Source of the DNA: PALSA-612 sp963765295
Lineage (GTDB): Bacteria; Actinomycetota; Thermoleophilia; Gaiellales; Gaiellaceae
Direction of reading: 5' to 3'
DNA: 64,000 nt
Assembly: GCA_963765295.1 (NCBI GenBank)
Contig: CAVXVO010000006.1
Location: forward strand, 186,001-250,000
A program made the position numbers and the translations under genes. Shown here piece after piece: positions 1-7,329 of this stretch (its first letter is position 1; each line of letters starts with the position of its first letter). The notes under the pieces were generated by a model. The model had not been told where the DNA came from, did not search any database, and worked only from the letters and a program-made list of their open reading frames with translations.

Positions 1-410
1 TCCGCCAGGTGCGCCTGGCGCCGATGACGCCGGTGGTCGGAAACGGCGACGGGCGCCTGCAGCCGATCTGGGTCGAGGACGTCGGCCAGTTCTTCGCGCA
101 GGCGGTCGACGCTCCCGGCGCGGCCGGCCGGACGTTCGAGATCGGCGGGCCCGACCCTGTCACCTGGAACGACTTCTACGCCCGCGTGAAGCGGATCCTC
201 GGCGTTCGCCGCGGCACGATCCACATGCCGGTCGGCCTCGTCCGTGCCGGCGCCGCCGTGCTCGAGCACCTCCCCGGCGCCCCGATCACGCGCGACCAGC
301 TGACGATGCTCACCGAGGGAGGCGACAACGTCTGCGACAACGGCCCCGCGCTTGCGACGTTCGACGTCGACCTGGTCGGGCTCGACGAGCAGGTCCGGCG
401 CGCGAGCTAA
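1..410 (+). CDS. NDUFA9-like NAD(P)-binding epimerase, 3' part only
   Basis: This is the C-terminal part of an extended short-chain dehydrogenase/epimerase of the complex I NDUFA9-like group. The reading frame is open to the left edge, so the Rossmann N-terminus lies outside the window. What remains (about 135 residues) has the typical GDG-x-LQPIWVEDV segment, where the family places its substrate/cofactor side of the fold, followed by FEIGGPDPVTWNDFY, the usual 'GGP...T..E' element of NAD(P)H-binding sugar-epimerase relatives. The exact substrate is unknown; family members act as NAD(P)-binding sugar or quinone-biosynthesis-associated oxidoreductases. It ends with TAA 12 bases before the -10 box of the next gene. 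Confidence 0.8.
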   Translation, partial: RQVRLAPMTPVVGNGDGRLQPIWVEDVGQFFAQAVDAPGAAGRTFEIGGPDPVTWNDFYARVKRILGVRRGTIHMPVGLVRAGAAVLEHLPGAPITRDQLTMLTEGGDNVCDNGPALATFDVDLVGLDEQVRRAS

Positions 411-421
411 CCCGGCGACCG

Positions 422-427
422 TATGCT
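422..427 (+). promoter_or_regulatory. -10 box TATGCT for leaderless transcript
   Basis: TATGCT lies seven bases before an in-frame GTG at 435, the spacing seen before many starts in this window. It argues for a leaderless mRNA beginning at that GTG rather than at the ATG inside the hexamer (423). Confidence 0.45.
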
Positions 428-434
428 CGGGGTC

Positions 435-794
435 GTGCTCGACCACGACCTGATCCCCTCGGCTCCCGACAACAGCTCCTGGGCGCGCGTCACGACGCTC
501 GAATCGCAGTCGTCCGAGAACGTCGAGACCGCGCTACGCCTGGTCGTCGACAGGGTGATCCCGCTCTCGCGCGACCTGCCCGGGTGGAAAGGCGCGCTCG
601 CTCTTGCGACCCAGGATCGCCGGCGTGGCCTCGTGATCACGCTCTGGGACAGCATGGAGAACATGGTCGCGAGCGCCCAGACGATGGGCAAGACGCTCCG
701 CGCCGCCGGCGAGGGCGCCGGGATGGAGGTCGTCACAGGCGTGGAGCGCTTCGAGGTCGTGGGCGACGAGCTTGCGGGCGAAGCCTCGGGCTGA
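435..794 (+). CDS. small antibiotic-biosynthesis-monooxygenase-fold protein
   Basis: A protein of about 119 residues with the layout of a dimeric alpha/beta-barrel (ABM/HmoA-like) domain: a first strand around ARVTTLES, a helix, the central GWKGALALATQ segment that resembles 'pGf.g..l' of ABM proteins, and VITLWDSMENM like the 'W.s.e...a' element. No catalytic residue can be assigned. An in-frame ATG at 423 is also possible; I prefer GTG 435 because a TATGCT -10 box sits seven bases upstream. It converges on the ahcY-like gene, whose uncorrected frame would run antisense through this whole gene; that overlap is best explained by a frameshift in ahcY. Confidence 0.6.
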   Translation: MLDHDLIPSAPDNSSWARVTTLESQSSENVETALRLVVDRVIPLSRDLPGWKGALALATQDRRRGLVITLWDSMENMVASAQTMGKTLRAAGEGAGMEVVTGVERFEVVGDELAGEASG

Positions 795-813
795 GCGCAA
801 CCCCGGCGCGCAG

Positions 814-2029
814 TCAGTCGAGTTCGATCGTCGACAGCGTGCTGCAGCGCCGCAGCCGCGACGGCGCGATCGATCTCGGGCGGCACCGGCTGGTAGCCGG
901 CGGCGAACCGCTCCGGCCGTAGAGCAAGCTCGCGCATCGAGTGCGCCTGGAGGGCGAAGCCGAGATCCATGATCTGCATCTGGTGGCCGCTCGCGGCCGC
1001 GAGATTGAGCATCTGACCGCCCGCCAGCAGTCGCACGGTGCGGCTGTTGGGTAGGCGGTACTCGACGACGTCCTTCGCCACGCGGCGGCGCTCGTCGGCC
1101 AGCGCCTCCAGCTCGTCGACGGCGATCTCGTTGCCGAAGTGGCCGACGTTCGCGAGCATCGCGCCGTCGCGCAGGACGAGCAGGTCGTCGCCGCGCAGCA
1201 CGCCGGGCCGTCCCGTCACGGTGAAGACTGCGTCTGCGAGGCCGACGGCACGGGTCAGTGTGGCGACGCGCATGCCGTCGAACGCGGCCTCGAGCGCGCG
1301 AACCTCGTCGAGCTCCACGACGACCACGACCGCGCCCAGCGCGCGGAGGGTCCGCGCCAGGCTGCGCCCGCACGAGCCGTAGCCGACGACCGCGAAGGTC
1401 TTCCCGGCGATGAGCGAGTTCGTCGCGCGCATGAAGCCGTCGACGACCGCCGGACCGATGCCGTGCTCGTTTTCGAACAGGAGCTTGATCGGGCTGTCGT
1501 TGATCACGACGACGGGGAACGGGACCCGCCCGGCGAGCTCGCCGAGCAGCCGGTTGCGGCCCGAGGTCGTCTCCTCGGTCGCCGCGGCGACCCGCGAGGC
1601 GCGGCCGTCGATCGCCGCCGCGATCAGGTCGGCACCGTTGTCGAGCAGCAGGTCCGGATCGGACGCGAGCACACGCTCGACATGCCGGGCATGATCCTCG
1701 ACCGTGTCGGCGCGGCGCGCGTAGACGACGATCCCCGTCGCTGCTGCTGCGGCGGCCGCCACCGCGTCGTCCGTCGTCCCGGGGCTGCCCGTCCACACGA
1801 TCTCGGCGCCGCCTGCGCACAGGACGCCGGCAAGCACCGCGGTCTTCATCTCGACGTGCAGGCACATGCCGATCCGCCGGCCGGCGAGCGGCTGCTCGCG
1901 CGCGAACTCGTCACGGAGCGCGGCGAGCACCGGCATGTTCGACTGCGCCCAGGCGATCCGCTCCGCGCCGTCGGCGGCGAGGGACGCCTCCACGTGACTC
2001 GGCTCGAGCTCGGTCAGCACCAGTGTCAT
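814..2029 (-). CDS. ahcY: S-adenosylhomocysteinase (divergent), probable frameshift near 3' end
   Basis: Hydrolyses S-adenosylhomocysteine to adenosine and homocysteine, regenerating the activated methyl cycle. From the N-terminus: the substrate-domain start (AWAQSNMPVL, residues 26-35), CLHVEMKTA (56-64), DNGADL (130-135), TEETTSG (151-157), NDSPIK with the catalytic Asp178/Lys182 pair, the NAD-binding GYGSCGR (216-222), and the GGQMLNLAAASGH segment near the C-terminus. The dinucleotide loop reads GYGSCG rather than the usual GYGWCG/GYGDVG. In the uncorrected frame there is no stop until 407, and the extra 130 residues are antisense to the convergent gene and low complexity. Removing one base near 838-855 gives a stop at 814 and an ending of TLSTIELD, so I place the true end there. 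The gene lies downstream of a structured RNA candidate. Confidence 0.8.
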
Positions 2030-2060
2030 TCGCCCGATCCTAGAAGAACTCGGAGCCTGG

Positions 2061-2090
2061 AAAAGAACGGGGGCCGCTTGCGCGACCCCC
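2061..2090 (-). terminator. rho-independent terminator with GCAA tetraloop
   Basis: On the minus strand GGGGG-UCGC, loop GCAA, GCGG-CCCCC forms a nine-pair stem (2090-2069), followed by a U-rich tail with four final U (2068-2061). It ends the structured RNA upstream of the ahcY-like gene, 32 bases before that gene's ATG. Confidence 0.8.
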
Positions 2091-2293
2091 GATTCCGGTT
2101 ACCAGCGTTGTAGTGGTAAGGGCGCTTCCAGCTCGACAGCGGTTCAGCTTCTGCCGGCGGCGCTTACAGCGAATCCCCCACGCTGGCTAGGCGGTTCCCA
2201 TACAGGTCTCAGGGACACGCCCCTACCCGCTGGTACCTCCACTGCCCGAACAGTCATCTGTCAACTCGGACCACCTCCTTTCCGCGGTAGTCC
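2091..2293 (-). ncRNA. structured RNA candidate of unassigned family
   Basis: The region between the O-methyltransferase and ahcY folds strongly on the minus strand. An outer helix pairs 2228-2237 (GGTACCAGCG on the minus strand) with 2097-2107 (CGCTGGTAACC, one bulged A). Directly stacked on it is a second ten-pair helix, 2218-2227 with 2115-2124 (one G-U), separated on one side only by a seven-base bulge (2108-2114). Inside are small hairpins such as TCCC/GGGA and CAGCG/CGCTG. At the 5' end GGACTACC (2293-2286) pairs with GGTGGTCC (2275-2268) around an extended Shine-Dalgarno-like GGAAAGGAGG, followed nine bases later by a TTG that opens a 13-codon frame. A TATAGT -10 box lies just upstream and a terminator follows. 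I could not match it to a SAM, SAH, cobalamin or TPP riboswitch. The raiA-motif RNA of Actinobacteria/Firmicutes is worth testing. Confidence 0.6.
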
Positions 2294-2299
2294 AACTAT
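2294..2299 (-). promoter_or_regulatory. -10 box TATAGT of the structured RNA
   Basis: TATAGT on the minus strand ends two bases before the GGACTACC arm that would start the RNA. No convincing -35 is seen; readthrough from the upstream O-methyltransferase gene is an alternative source of the RNA. Confidence 0.45.
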
Positions 2300-2309
2300 A
2301 CGGATGCAG

Positions 2310-2897
2310 TCAAGACAGCACAGTGGTCAGCTCGAGTCCGCGGTCGAGCGGCACCGTGACGCTGACGAGCGTGGGATCCGCCTGCCGGGCACGCGAGTAG
2401 GCACCGAGCGTGTCCTCGTGCGAGAGCACGTTGTCGGCGACGAGGACGGCGCCCGGCTCGACCTTTTCGCGGGCGAGCCGGAACAACTGCTCGTAGTCGT
2501 CCTTCTCGGCGTCGATGAAGACGACGTCGAACGCCTCCGCGAGGGTTGGCACGAGCTCGAGCGCGTCGCCGTCGACGAGCTCGACCCACTCGTCCAGACC
2601 TGCCTCGTCGATGGTGCGCCGCCGCGCCTCGCACTTGGCGGGGTCGTTCTCCAGCGACACGACCCGGCCGCCCAGGGAGCGCACGCCGGACGCCAGCCAG
2701 AGCGTCGAGTAGCCGCGCGAGCCGCCGAGTTCGAGGACGTCGCAACCCGGATTGTGGGCGACGAGAGCGAACAGCAAGCGGCCGGTCGTCGGTGCGATCG
2801 CCCGCGCCCGCACCGCGCTCGGCAGCCCCTCCGCCCGCTCGCGGGCGTCCTCCTCCTCGAGGCGCCGCATCACCGTGCGCACGCGTTCGTCGAGCAT
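2310..2897 (-). CDS. O-methyltransferase, family 3 (class I SAM-dependent)
   Basis: A 195-residue cytosolic methyltransferase of the O-methyltransferase/YrrM group, related to catechol and caffeoyl-CoA O-methyltransferases. It has the SAM-binding motif I LELGGSRGYST (residues near 62-72), the acidic ribose-binding loop SLENDP, and the metal/catalytic region FDVVFIDAEKDDY followed by LVADNVL, where family members bind a divalent cation. The protein has about the usual length. Its ATG (2897) overlaps the last base of the stop of the Rieske gene, so it is the last gene of the sufS-sufU-Rieske unit. The acceptor is unknown. A product of this enzyme, SAH, is the substrate of the next enzyme downstream, the ahcY-like protein. 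Confidence 0.85.
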   Translation of the reverse strand: MLDERVRTVMRRLEEEDARERAEGLPSAVRARAIAPTTGRLLFALVAHNPGCDVLELGGSRGYSTLWLASGVRSLGGRVVSLENDPAKCEARRRTIDEAGLDEWVELVDGDALELVPTLAEAFDVVFIDAEKDDYEQLFRLAREKVEPGAVLVADNVLSHEDTLGAYSRARQADPTLVSVTVPLDRGLELTTVLS

Positions 2898-3211
2898 CAG
2901 GGCAGCTCGACCGTGATGATCCCGTCCACGACGTTGACCGGATACGTCGCCACCGGCTCGAAGGCGGGCAGCGTGAGCGCCTCGCCCGTGCGGATGTCGA
3001 AGTTCGCGCCGTGCCGGGGGCAGATGACGACGCCCTCGTCCGCGTCCCAGTCGCCCTCGCAGAGCGGGCCGTCGTCGTGCGAGCAGCGGTCCTCGAGCGC
3101 GTAGAGCTCGCCGGCGAGGTTGTAGACGCAGACCGAGACGAGGCCCGCGCGGACGATCTTCGTCCGGCCGGGCGGCAGCTCGTCGGCCGGGCAGACGTCG
3201 ATGTCCGGCAT
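2897..3211 (-). CDS. Rieske [2Fe-2S] ferredoxin
   Basis: A 104-residue soluble Rieske protein with both cluster-binding boxes, C43-S-H45 and C64-P-R-H67, spaced as in bacterial non-haem dioxygenase ferredoxins and NirD-like proteins. It has no membrane segment. It lies directly after sufU with a TAATG stop-start overlap, so it is translationally coupled to iron-sulfur assembly. A Rieske/'non-haem iron oxygenase ferredoxin' is often found at this place in actinobacterial suf operons. It probably either receives its cluster from SUF or supplies electrons to it; which is not shown by the sequence. Confidence 0.92.
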   Translation of the reverse strand: MPDIDVCPADELPPGRTKIVRAGLVSVCVYNLAGELYALEDRCSHDDGPLCEGDWDADEGVVICPRHGANFDIRTGEALTLPAFEPVATYPVNVVDGIITVELP

Positions 3212-3645
3212 TACTTCAGCTCGAGCTCGTCGAAGCCGGCGAGGCCGTCGGGGAGCGGCGTCCCCTTCGCCTTGTGCAGCGCCACCTTGAGGGTCGTCAA
3301 CCCGAGCAGCGCGCACTTGAGCCGTGTCGGGTTGTTCTGGAGCGGCACGCCGATCTCCTCGAGCAATTCGTCCCGCGGCATCGTCGCCACCTCGGAGGCC
3401 GTCCTGCCGACGGCCATCTCCATCAGCATCGACGTCGCCGCCTGGCTGATCGCGCAGCCGCGGCCGGAGAACTTGACGTCGTCGATCGTCTCGCCGTCCT
3501 CGGCGAATGCGACATAGATCGTGACCTCGTCGCCGCAGAGCGGGTTCATACCCTCCGCCTCGGCGTCCGCGCCCTCGATCACCCCGTGCCCGCGCGGGTT
3601 CTTGTAGTGGTCGAGGATGATCTCCCTGTAGAGCTGGTCGTCCAT
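3211..3645 (-). CDS. sufU: Fe-S assembly protein SufU
   Basis: SufU accepts persulfide sulfur from SufS and passes it to the SufBCD scaffold. At 144 residues it has the three conserved cysteines C37 (in NPLCGDE), C64 (in GRGCAISQA) and C111 (in RLKCALL), with Asp39, and the insertion between the second and third Cys that separates SufU from IscU. The ATG overlaps the sufS stop as TGATG. In Gram-positive type SUF systems SufU is a zinc-dependent sulfurtransferase partner of SufS, which agrees with its position directly after sufS here. Confidence 0.95.
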   Translation of the reverse strand: MDDQLYREIILDHYKNPRGHGVIEGADAEAEGMNPLCGDEVTIYVAFAEDGETIDDVKFSGRGCAISQAATSMLMEMAVGRTASEVATMPRDELLEEIGVPLQNNPTRLKCALLGLTTLKVALHKAKGTPLPDGLAGFDELELK

Positions 3646-4889
3646 CAGGCAAACACCTTTCGAACCTTGTGCAGGCCGTCGACGAGCCGGTCGACCTCCT
3701 CGGGGATCGAGTACAGGTAGAAGCTGGCGCGGGCCGTCGCGGTGATCCCGAGTCGGCGCATCAGCGGCTGGTTGCAGTGGTGGCTGGCACGAACCGCGAT
3801 GCCTTCCGAGTCGAGGATCTGCGCGACGTCGTGTGGGTGGACGCCCTCGACGTTGAACGAGACGATGCCGGCGCGGCGGCTGGGCGGCGGTCCGTAGACG
3901 GTGACCCAGTCGAGCTCGGCGAGCCGCTCGATCGTCAGCGCGGCGAGCATGTGCTCGTGCTCCTCGATCGCCTCGATCCCGACCTCCGTGATGTAGTCGA
4001 TCGCGGTCCCCATCCCGAAGGCCTCGACGAACGCAGGCGTGCCGGCCTCGAACTTGTACGGCAGGTCGTTCCAGGTGGTCTCCTCGATCGACACCTTGCG
4101 GATCATCTCGCCGCCCATCTCGAACGGCGACATCCGCTCGAGCAGCTCGCGGCGGCCGTACAGCGCGCCGGCGCCGGTCGGCCCGCAGAGCTTGTGGGAG
4201 GTGAAGCCGAGGAAGTCGCAATCGAGCGCCTGCACGTCCACGCGCCGGTGCGGGACGGCCTGCGCGGCGTCGACGACCATGATCGCGCCCTGCTCGTGCG
4301 CCCAGGCCGTCAGCCGTTCGATCGGGTTGATCGTGCCGAGCGAGTTCGAGACGAGGCTCGCCGCGACGACCTTCACCCGGCCGGCGCCCGCGATCGCGTC
4401 CAGGCCGTCGAATAGCAGCTCGCCAGTGTCGTCGATCCCGATCACCCGGAACTCGGCGCCCGTCCGCTTCGCGATCTGCTGCCAGGGCACGAAGTTCGCG
4501 TGGTGCTCGAGCTCGGTGACGACGGCGACGTCGCCGGGCCCGAGGTTGTCGAGCCCCCAGGCGTACGCGACGAGGTTGAGGCCCTGCGTGACGTTGCGCG
4601 TGAAGATCACCTCGCTGGTCGTCGGAGCGTTGATCAGCGCGCGCGTCTTCTCGCGCGCCGCTTCGTAGCCCGCGGTCGCGCGCTCCGCGAGGTCGTAGAC
4701 GCCGCGGTGCACGTTGGCGTACGACGTCTCGTAGAACTCGCGCATCGCGTCCAGCACCTGGCGGGGCTTCTGCGAGCTCGATGCGGAGTCGAGGTAGGAG
4801 AGCGGCTTCCCGTGGATGGGATGCTCGAAGATCGGGAAGTCGCCGCGAAGGGTGTGCGCGTCGAGTTTGGCTCGGGCGATAACGGCCAC
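3645..4889 (-). CDS. sufS: cysteine desulfurase SufS
   Basis: A PLP enzyme that removes sulfur from cysteine for Fe-S cluster assembly. From the chosen GTG (4889) it has 414 residues. Lys233 in the SHKLCGPTG motif holds PLP, the ELEHHANFVPW and DAAQAVPH motifs line the cofactor, and Cys372 in RASHHCNQP is the persulfide-forming residue of group II (SufS/CsdA) desulfurases. An in-frame GTG at 4916 would add nine residues, but a TACGAT -10 box six bases before GTG 4889 favours the shorter form and suggests that sufS-sufU-Rieske-methyltransferase has its own leaderless promoter, separate from sufCBD. Confidence 0.95.
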   Translation of the reverse strand: MAVIARAKLDAHTLRGDFPIFEHPIHGKPLSYLDSASSSQKPRQVLDAMREFYETSYANVHRGVYDLAERATAGYEAAREKTRALINAPTTSEVIFTRNVTQGLNLVAYAWGLDNLGPGDVAVVTELEHHANFVPWQQIAKRTGAEFRVIGIDDTGELLFDGLDAIAGAGRVKVVAASLVSNSLGTINPIERLTAWAHEQGAIMVVDAAQAVPHRRVDVQALDCDFLGFTSHKLCGPTGAGALYGRRELLERMSPFEMGGEMIRKVSIEETTWNDLPYKFEAGTPAFVEAFGMGTAIDYITEVGIEAIEEHEHMLAALTIERLAELDWVTVYGPPPSRRAGIVSFNVEGVHPHDVAQILDSEGIAVRASHHCNQPLMRRLGITATARASFYLYSIPEEVDRLVDGLHKVRKVFA

Positions 4890-4895
4890 GCTCGC

Positions 4896-4901
4896 ATCGT
4901 A
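4896..4901 (-). promoter_or_regulatory. -10 box TACGAT for sufS
   Basis: On the minus strand TACGAT is followed by six bases and then GTG 4889. This is the same leaderless-start arrangement seen elsewhere in the window. The two inverted repeats just upstream end the preceding gene. Confidence 0.45.
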
Positions 4902-4919
4902 CCCGCCGCCCTTCACGCC

Positions 4920-4973
4920 GGAAGCCGCTCGGTGAGCGGCCTCCGGTTGCTTCGCACGCTCCCGTGCGGGAGC
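4920..4973 (-). terminator. two adjacent hairpins after the GYD gene
   Basis: Between the GYD gene and sufS there are two inverted repeats: GCTCCCG-TG-CGGGAGC (4958-4973, seven perfect pairs) and GAAGCCGCTC-GGT-GAGCGGCCTC (4921-4943, ten pairs with one wobble/mismatch). There is no clear U tract. They probably end or stabilise the GYD transcript; an operator role for sufS is possible. Confidence 0.4.
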
Positions 4974-4982
4974 GAGAAACGC

Positions 4983-5267
4983 CTAGACGAGCGTCTTCCA
5001 GAAGACTTCGACGTCCTCAGCAGGGAACGTCTCGGTCTCGAAGACCTCGAGCTTGGCGATCTTGCCGAGGGCGCGGAACGCGGCCTCGTTGTCCGGATAC
5101 GTGAAGATCGCGAAGTACTCCCACGGACCCATGATCGCGAGGAAGCGGTCGACGTTGCCGCCTTCCAGCTCCACGATCTTGTGGATCTTCTCGAAGTACT
5201 CGGGGGTCTTCTCGAGGTGCTCGCGGGCCACCGGCGTGAGCCTGAACAGCCCGATGTAGGTGAACAT
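4983..5267 (-). CDS. GYD-domain protein
   Basis: A 94-residue protein of the GYD family (dimeric alpha-beta fold, often annotated as superoxide dismutase-like or hypothetical). The pattern YIGLFRLTPVAREHL, a middle PWEYFAIFTYPD and a closing hydrophobic strand fit family members, although the eponymous Gly-Tyr-Asp is degenerate (GPWEYF). A GGAGGTGGG Shine-Dalgarno directly before ATG 5267 decides the start; the frame extends 21 residues upstream without support. It lies between the SHOCT membrane unit and sufS on the same strand. Function unknown. Confidence 0.75.
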   Translation of the reverse strand: MFTYIGLFRLTPVAREHLEKTPEYFEKIHKIVELEGGNVDRFLAIMGPWEYFAIFTYPDNEAAFRALGKIAKLEVFETETFPAEDVEVFWKTLV

Positions 5268-5388
5268 CCCACCTCCTCGATTGTTGTTCTTGCGCTGCCG
5301 ACTCTCGCGGGTCTCTACGGGTTGCGACATCCGCGAGCGCCCGGATACGACCTTCCTGAAAACCCCTATTCGTGCCCGCGCGAGCTCT

Positions 5389-5487
5389 TCACGACGCCCA
5401 GTCGAAGAACCGGACCGCCGCCCAGATGCCGAGACCGACCGCAGCCACGTGCACCAGGAACCACACGAGCCGGACGCGCCCGGTCAC
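5389..5487 (-). CDS. 32-residue single-span membrane peptide
   Basis: A small frame of 33 codons starts with GTG, which overlaps the stop of the SHOCT membrane gene as GTGA (four-base overlap), and ends with TGA at 5389. The product is one hydrophobic helix (WFLVHVAAVGLGIWAAV in the middle) with a basic N-terminus (MTGRVR) and a short charged end (RFFDWAS). The coupling to the upstream gene, the clean membrane-helix composition and the absence of another gene in this gap support it. It may be an accessory subunit or stabiliser of the upstream membrane protein. I know of no named family. Confidence 0.5.
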   Translation of the reverse strand: MTGRVRLVWFLVHVAAVGLGIWAAVRFFDWAS

Positions 5488-6128
5488 GCCTGCTCCCCGC
5501 GGATGACGCGATCCTTGGCCTTCGCGTACTCGAGATCGTCGAGCGCGCCGCTCTTGTGCAGCTCGTCGAGGCGCTCGAGGCTGTCGGTCAGGTCCTGGTT
5601 CGGAGTGCGCCCGAGCCGGTCGAGAAGACTGAGCGCGCCTGCCGCGCTGCCGATCGCGCTACCCGTGGCAGCGACATGCCACGGCTTCGGATCCTCCCGG
5701 CCCTGCGCGTACACGCGCCAGAGGTGAGGCAGCGCCCAGATCAGCGGCATGACCCCCATCAGCGCGAAGACGACCCCGCAGACGATGAAGCCCCCGGCGA
5801 CGCTGCCGCCGTTGATCCCGTAGTCGAACAAGTTGTAGGAGAGCGAGAGGAAGAGCGCCGGCCACAGCAGCGAGACGAGGCTCGGGACCCCGTACTTCGC
5901 GGCCACCCACACGTACAGGCCGGTGAAGATCAGGCCGCCCCAGATCGCCCCGGGCACCAGTCCCGCGACGTTGCCGGGACACGGCTGAATGACGCCGCCC
6001 TCCCCGATGGCGCCGCACGACCCGCCGATGTCCATGACCGCCCGCGTTCCGAGGAAGAGGATGGTCAGCGAGGCCGTGACGGCCCCGGCTGTGATCAGGA
6101 TCCAGAAGGCCCCGAGCGCCTGCTTCAC
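5484..6128 (-). CDS. four-helix membrane protein with C-terminal SHOCT domain
   Basis: A 214-residue protein with about four transmembrane segments (roughly residues 5-27, 52-76, 82-103 and 112-138), then a cytosolic tail ending in a SHOCT-like helical hairpin (residues near 183-210: LERLDELHKSGALDDLEYAKAK). SHOCT domains are short oligomerisation modules at protein ends. A pair of cysteines in the first extracytoplasmic loop (GSCG...QPCPG) could form a disulfide. It starts with GTG seven bases after a TAGGCT -10 box that overlaps the sufD stop codon, so it may be transcribed apart from sufCBD. Function unknown. Confidence 0.75.
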   Translation of the reverse strand: MKQALGAFWILITAGAVTASLTILFLGTRAVMDIGGSCGAIGEGGVIQPCPGNVAGLVPGAIWGGLIFTGLYVWVAAKYGVPSLVSLLWPALFLSLSYNLFDYGINGGSVAGGFIVCGVVFALMGVMPLIWALPHLWRVYAQGREDPKPWHVAATGSAIGSAAGALSLLDRLGRTPNQDLTDSLERLDELHKSGALDDLEYAKAKDRVIRGEQA

Positions 6129-6135
6129 GCGGGAG

Positions 6136-6141
6136 AGCCTA
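6136..6141 (-). promoter_or_regulatory. -10 box TAGGCT overlapping the sufD stop codon
   Basis: On the minus strand TAGGCT (whose first three bases are the sufD stop TAG) is followed by seven bases and GTG 6128. It suggests a leaderless start for the SHOCT membrane gene. Confidence 0.45.
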
Positions 6142-7329
6142 GCCCTGCGGGATGCGTGCTTCCAGCGCCTCGGCCAGGGCGTCCCGGACCGGAGCGAGCT
6201 CGATCCGGTCGAGGATGTCCTGGAAGAACCCGCGCACGATCAGCCGCTCGGCGTCGGCACGCGTGAGACCGCGCGCCATGGCGTAGAAGAGCTGGTCACG
6301 ATCGACCTGCGACAGCGTCGCGCCGTGCGTGCAGCGGACGTCGTTGGCCAGGATCTCGAGGCCCGGGATCGAATCGGCATGCGCCTGCTCGGACAGGAGC
6401 AGGTTGCGATTCTCCTGGTAGGCGTTCGTCTTCTGCGCATCCTTCTCGACGCGGATCATCCCGCGCCAGACGACGGACGCCTCGTCTCGCAGCGCGCCCT
6501 TGAAGGCGAAGTCGGAGGTCGTGTTCGGCGCGATGTGCTCCTGGAACGTGTCGTAGTCGAGGTGCTGCGTGCCGTCGGCGAAGTACGCGCCCGTGACGCG
6601 AGAGGTCGCACCAGGGCCGGCGAGGTCGTTCTGGATCCGCACCTTGCCTCGGCGGGAGCCGAAGCCGCCGGCCACCCAGTCGAGCTCGGCGTCGCGTTCG
6701 ACGCGCGCGTGGTGCGTGGCGAAGTGCCACGTCTCGGCCGAGTAGTTCTGCAGCGAGACGTACTCGAGCTTGGCCCCCTGCTCGACGAAGAGCTCGACGG
6801 CGGCGTTCGAGTAGGCGGCGAGCTCCGGCGTGCCCGAGACGTACTCCTCGATCAGGCTGAAACGACTGCCCTCCTCGGCCACGACCAGGAGGCGCCAGAA
6901 GAGCGATGTCCCGCCGGCCGTGCTCGAGATGCGGACGTAGAGCGGCTTCTCGAGCTCCACGCCCTTGGCGACACGGACGAGAAGTCCGTGCTTCCAGAGC
7001 GCGGCGTTGTGCGCGGTGAACTTGTCCTCGGCCCCGACCAGCGTGCCGAGCCGCTCCGCGTCGTCCGTCAGCGGCTCGAACGTCACGCCCTCGGGCACCG
7101 CGGAGATCTCGATGCCGCCCTCCCCGACCGTGGCCACGGCCGCCGCGTCGATGTCGAGCATCGTCTGCTCCGGACCCGTCCGAGGGACTGTCCCTCCGAC
7201 GTGGCCGTTGGGGACAGGGAAGGCGTCCGGGTCGAAGCCGGCCAGGTCGGTGAAGCGCCAGGCCTCCATCGACGTGTCCGGAAGCGGGAGTGCCTGATAA
7301 CGCTCGAGGAGCGCGGCGCGGCTACTCAT
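6139..7329 (-). CDS. sufD: Fe-S cluster assembly protein SufD
   Basis: SufD pairs with SufB and SufC to form the scaffold complex. The 396-residue protein has the family beta-helix core with the C-terminal motif region (QENRNLLLSEQAHADSIPGLEI followed by DVRCTHGATL), which is diagnostic for SufB/SufD; His in CTHGAT corresponds to the residue implicated in cluster assembly at the SufB-SufD interface. Its ATG overlaps the end of the VOC gene by eight bases (ATGAGTAG), so it is translated with sufB and the VOC gene. Confidence 0.95.
   Translation of the reverse strand: MSSRAALLERYQALPLPDTSMEAWRFTDLAGFDPDAFPVPNGHVGGTVPRTGPEQTMLDIDAAAVATVGEGGIEISAVPEGVTFEPLTDDAERLGTLVGAEDKFTAHNAALWKHGLLVRVAKGVELEKPLYVRISSTAGGTSLFWRLLVVAEEGSRFSLIEEYVSGTPELAAYSNAAVELFVEQGAKLEYVSLQNYSAETWHFATHHARVERDAELDWVAGGFGSRRGKVRIQNDLAGPGATSRVTGAYFADGTQHLDYDTFQEHIAPNTTSDFAFKGALRDEASVVWRGMIRVEKDAQKTNAYQENRNLLLSEQAHADSIPGLEILANDVRCTHGATLSQVDRDQLFYAMARGLTRADAERLIVRGFFQDILDRIELAPVRDALAEALEARIPQG

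Noticed and set aside
407..813. C-terminal extension of the S-adenosylhomocysteinase frame to 407
   Set aside because: About 130 low-complexity residues unlike the family and antisense to a better gene; a one-base shift gives a normal end.
2178..2230. TPP-riboswitch-like words (CTGAGA ... GAACC ... CAGCGTGGGG) in the RNA upstream of ahcY
   Set aside because: The order is superficially similar but the required three-way junction arms and spacing are absent, and no thiamin gene follows.
2268..2283. Resemblance of the plus strand to the 3' end of 16S rRNA (ACCACCTCCTTTCC)
   Set aside because: No upstream 16S sequence is present; it is simply the complement of an extended Shine-Dalgarno sequence on the minus strand.
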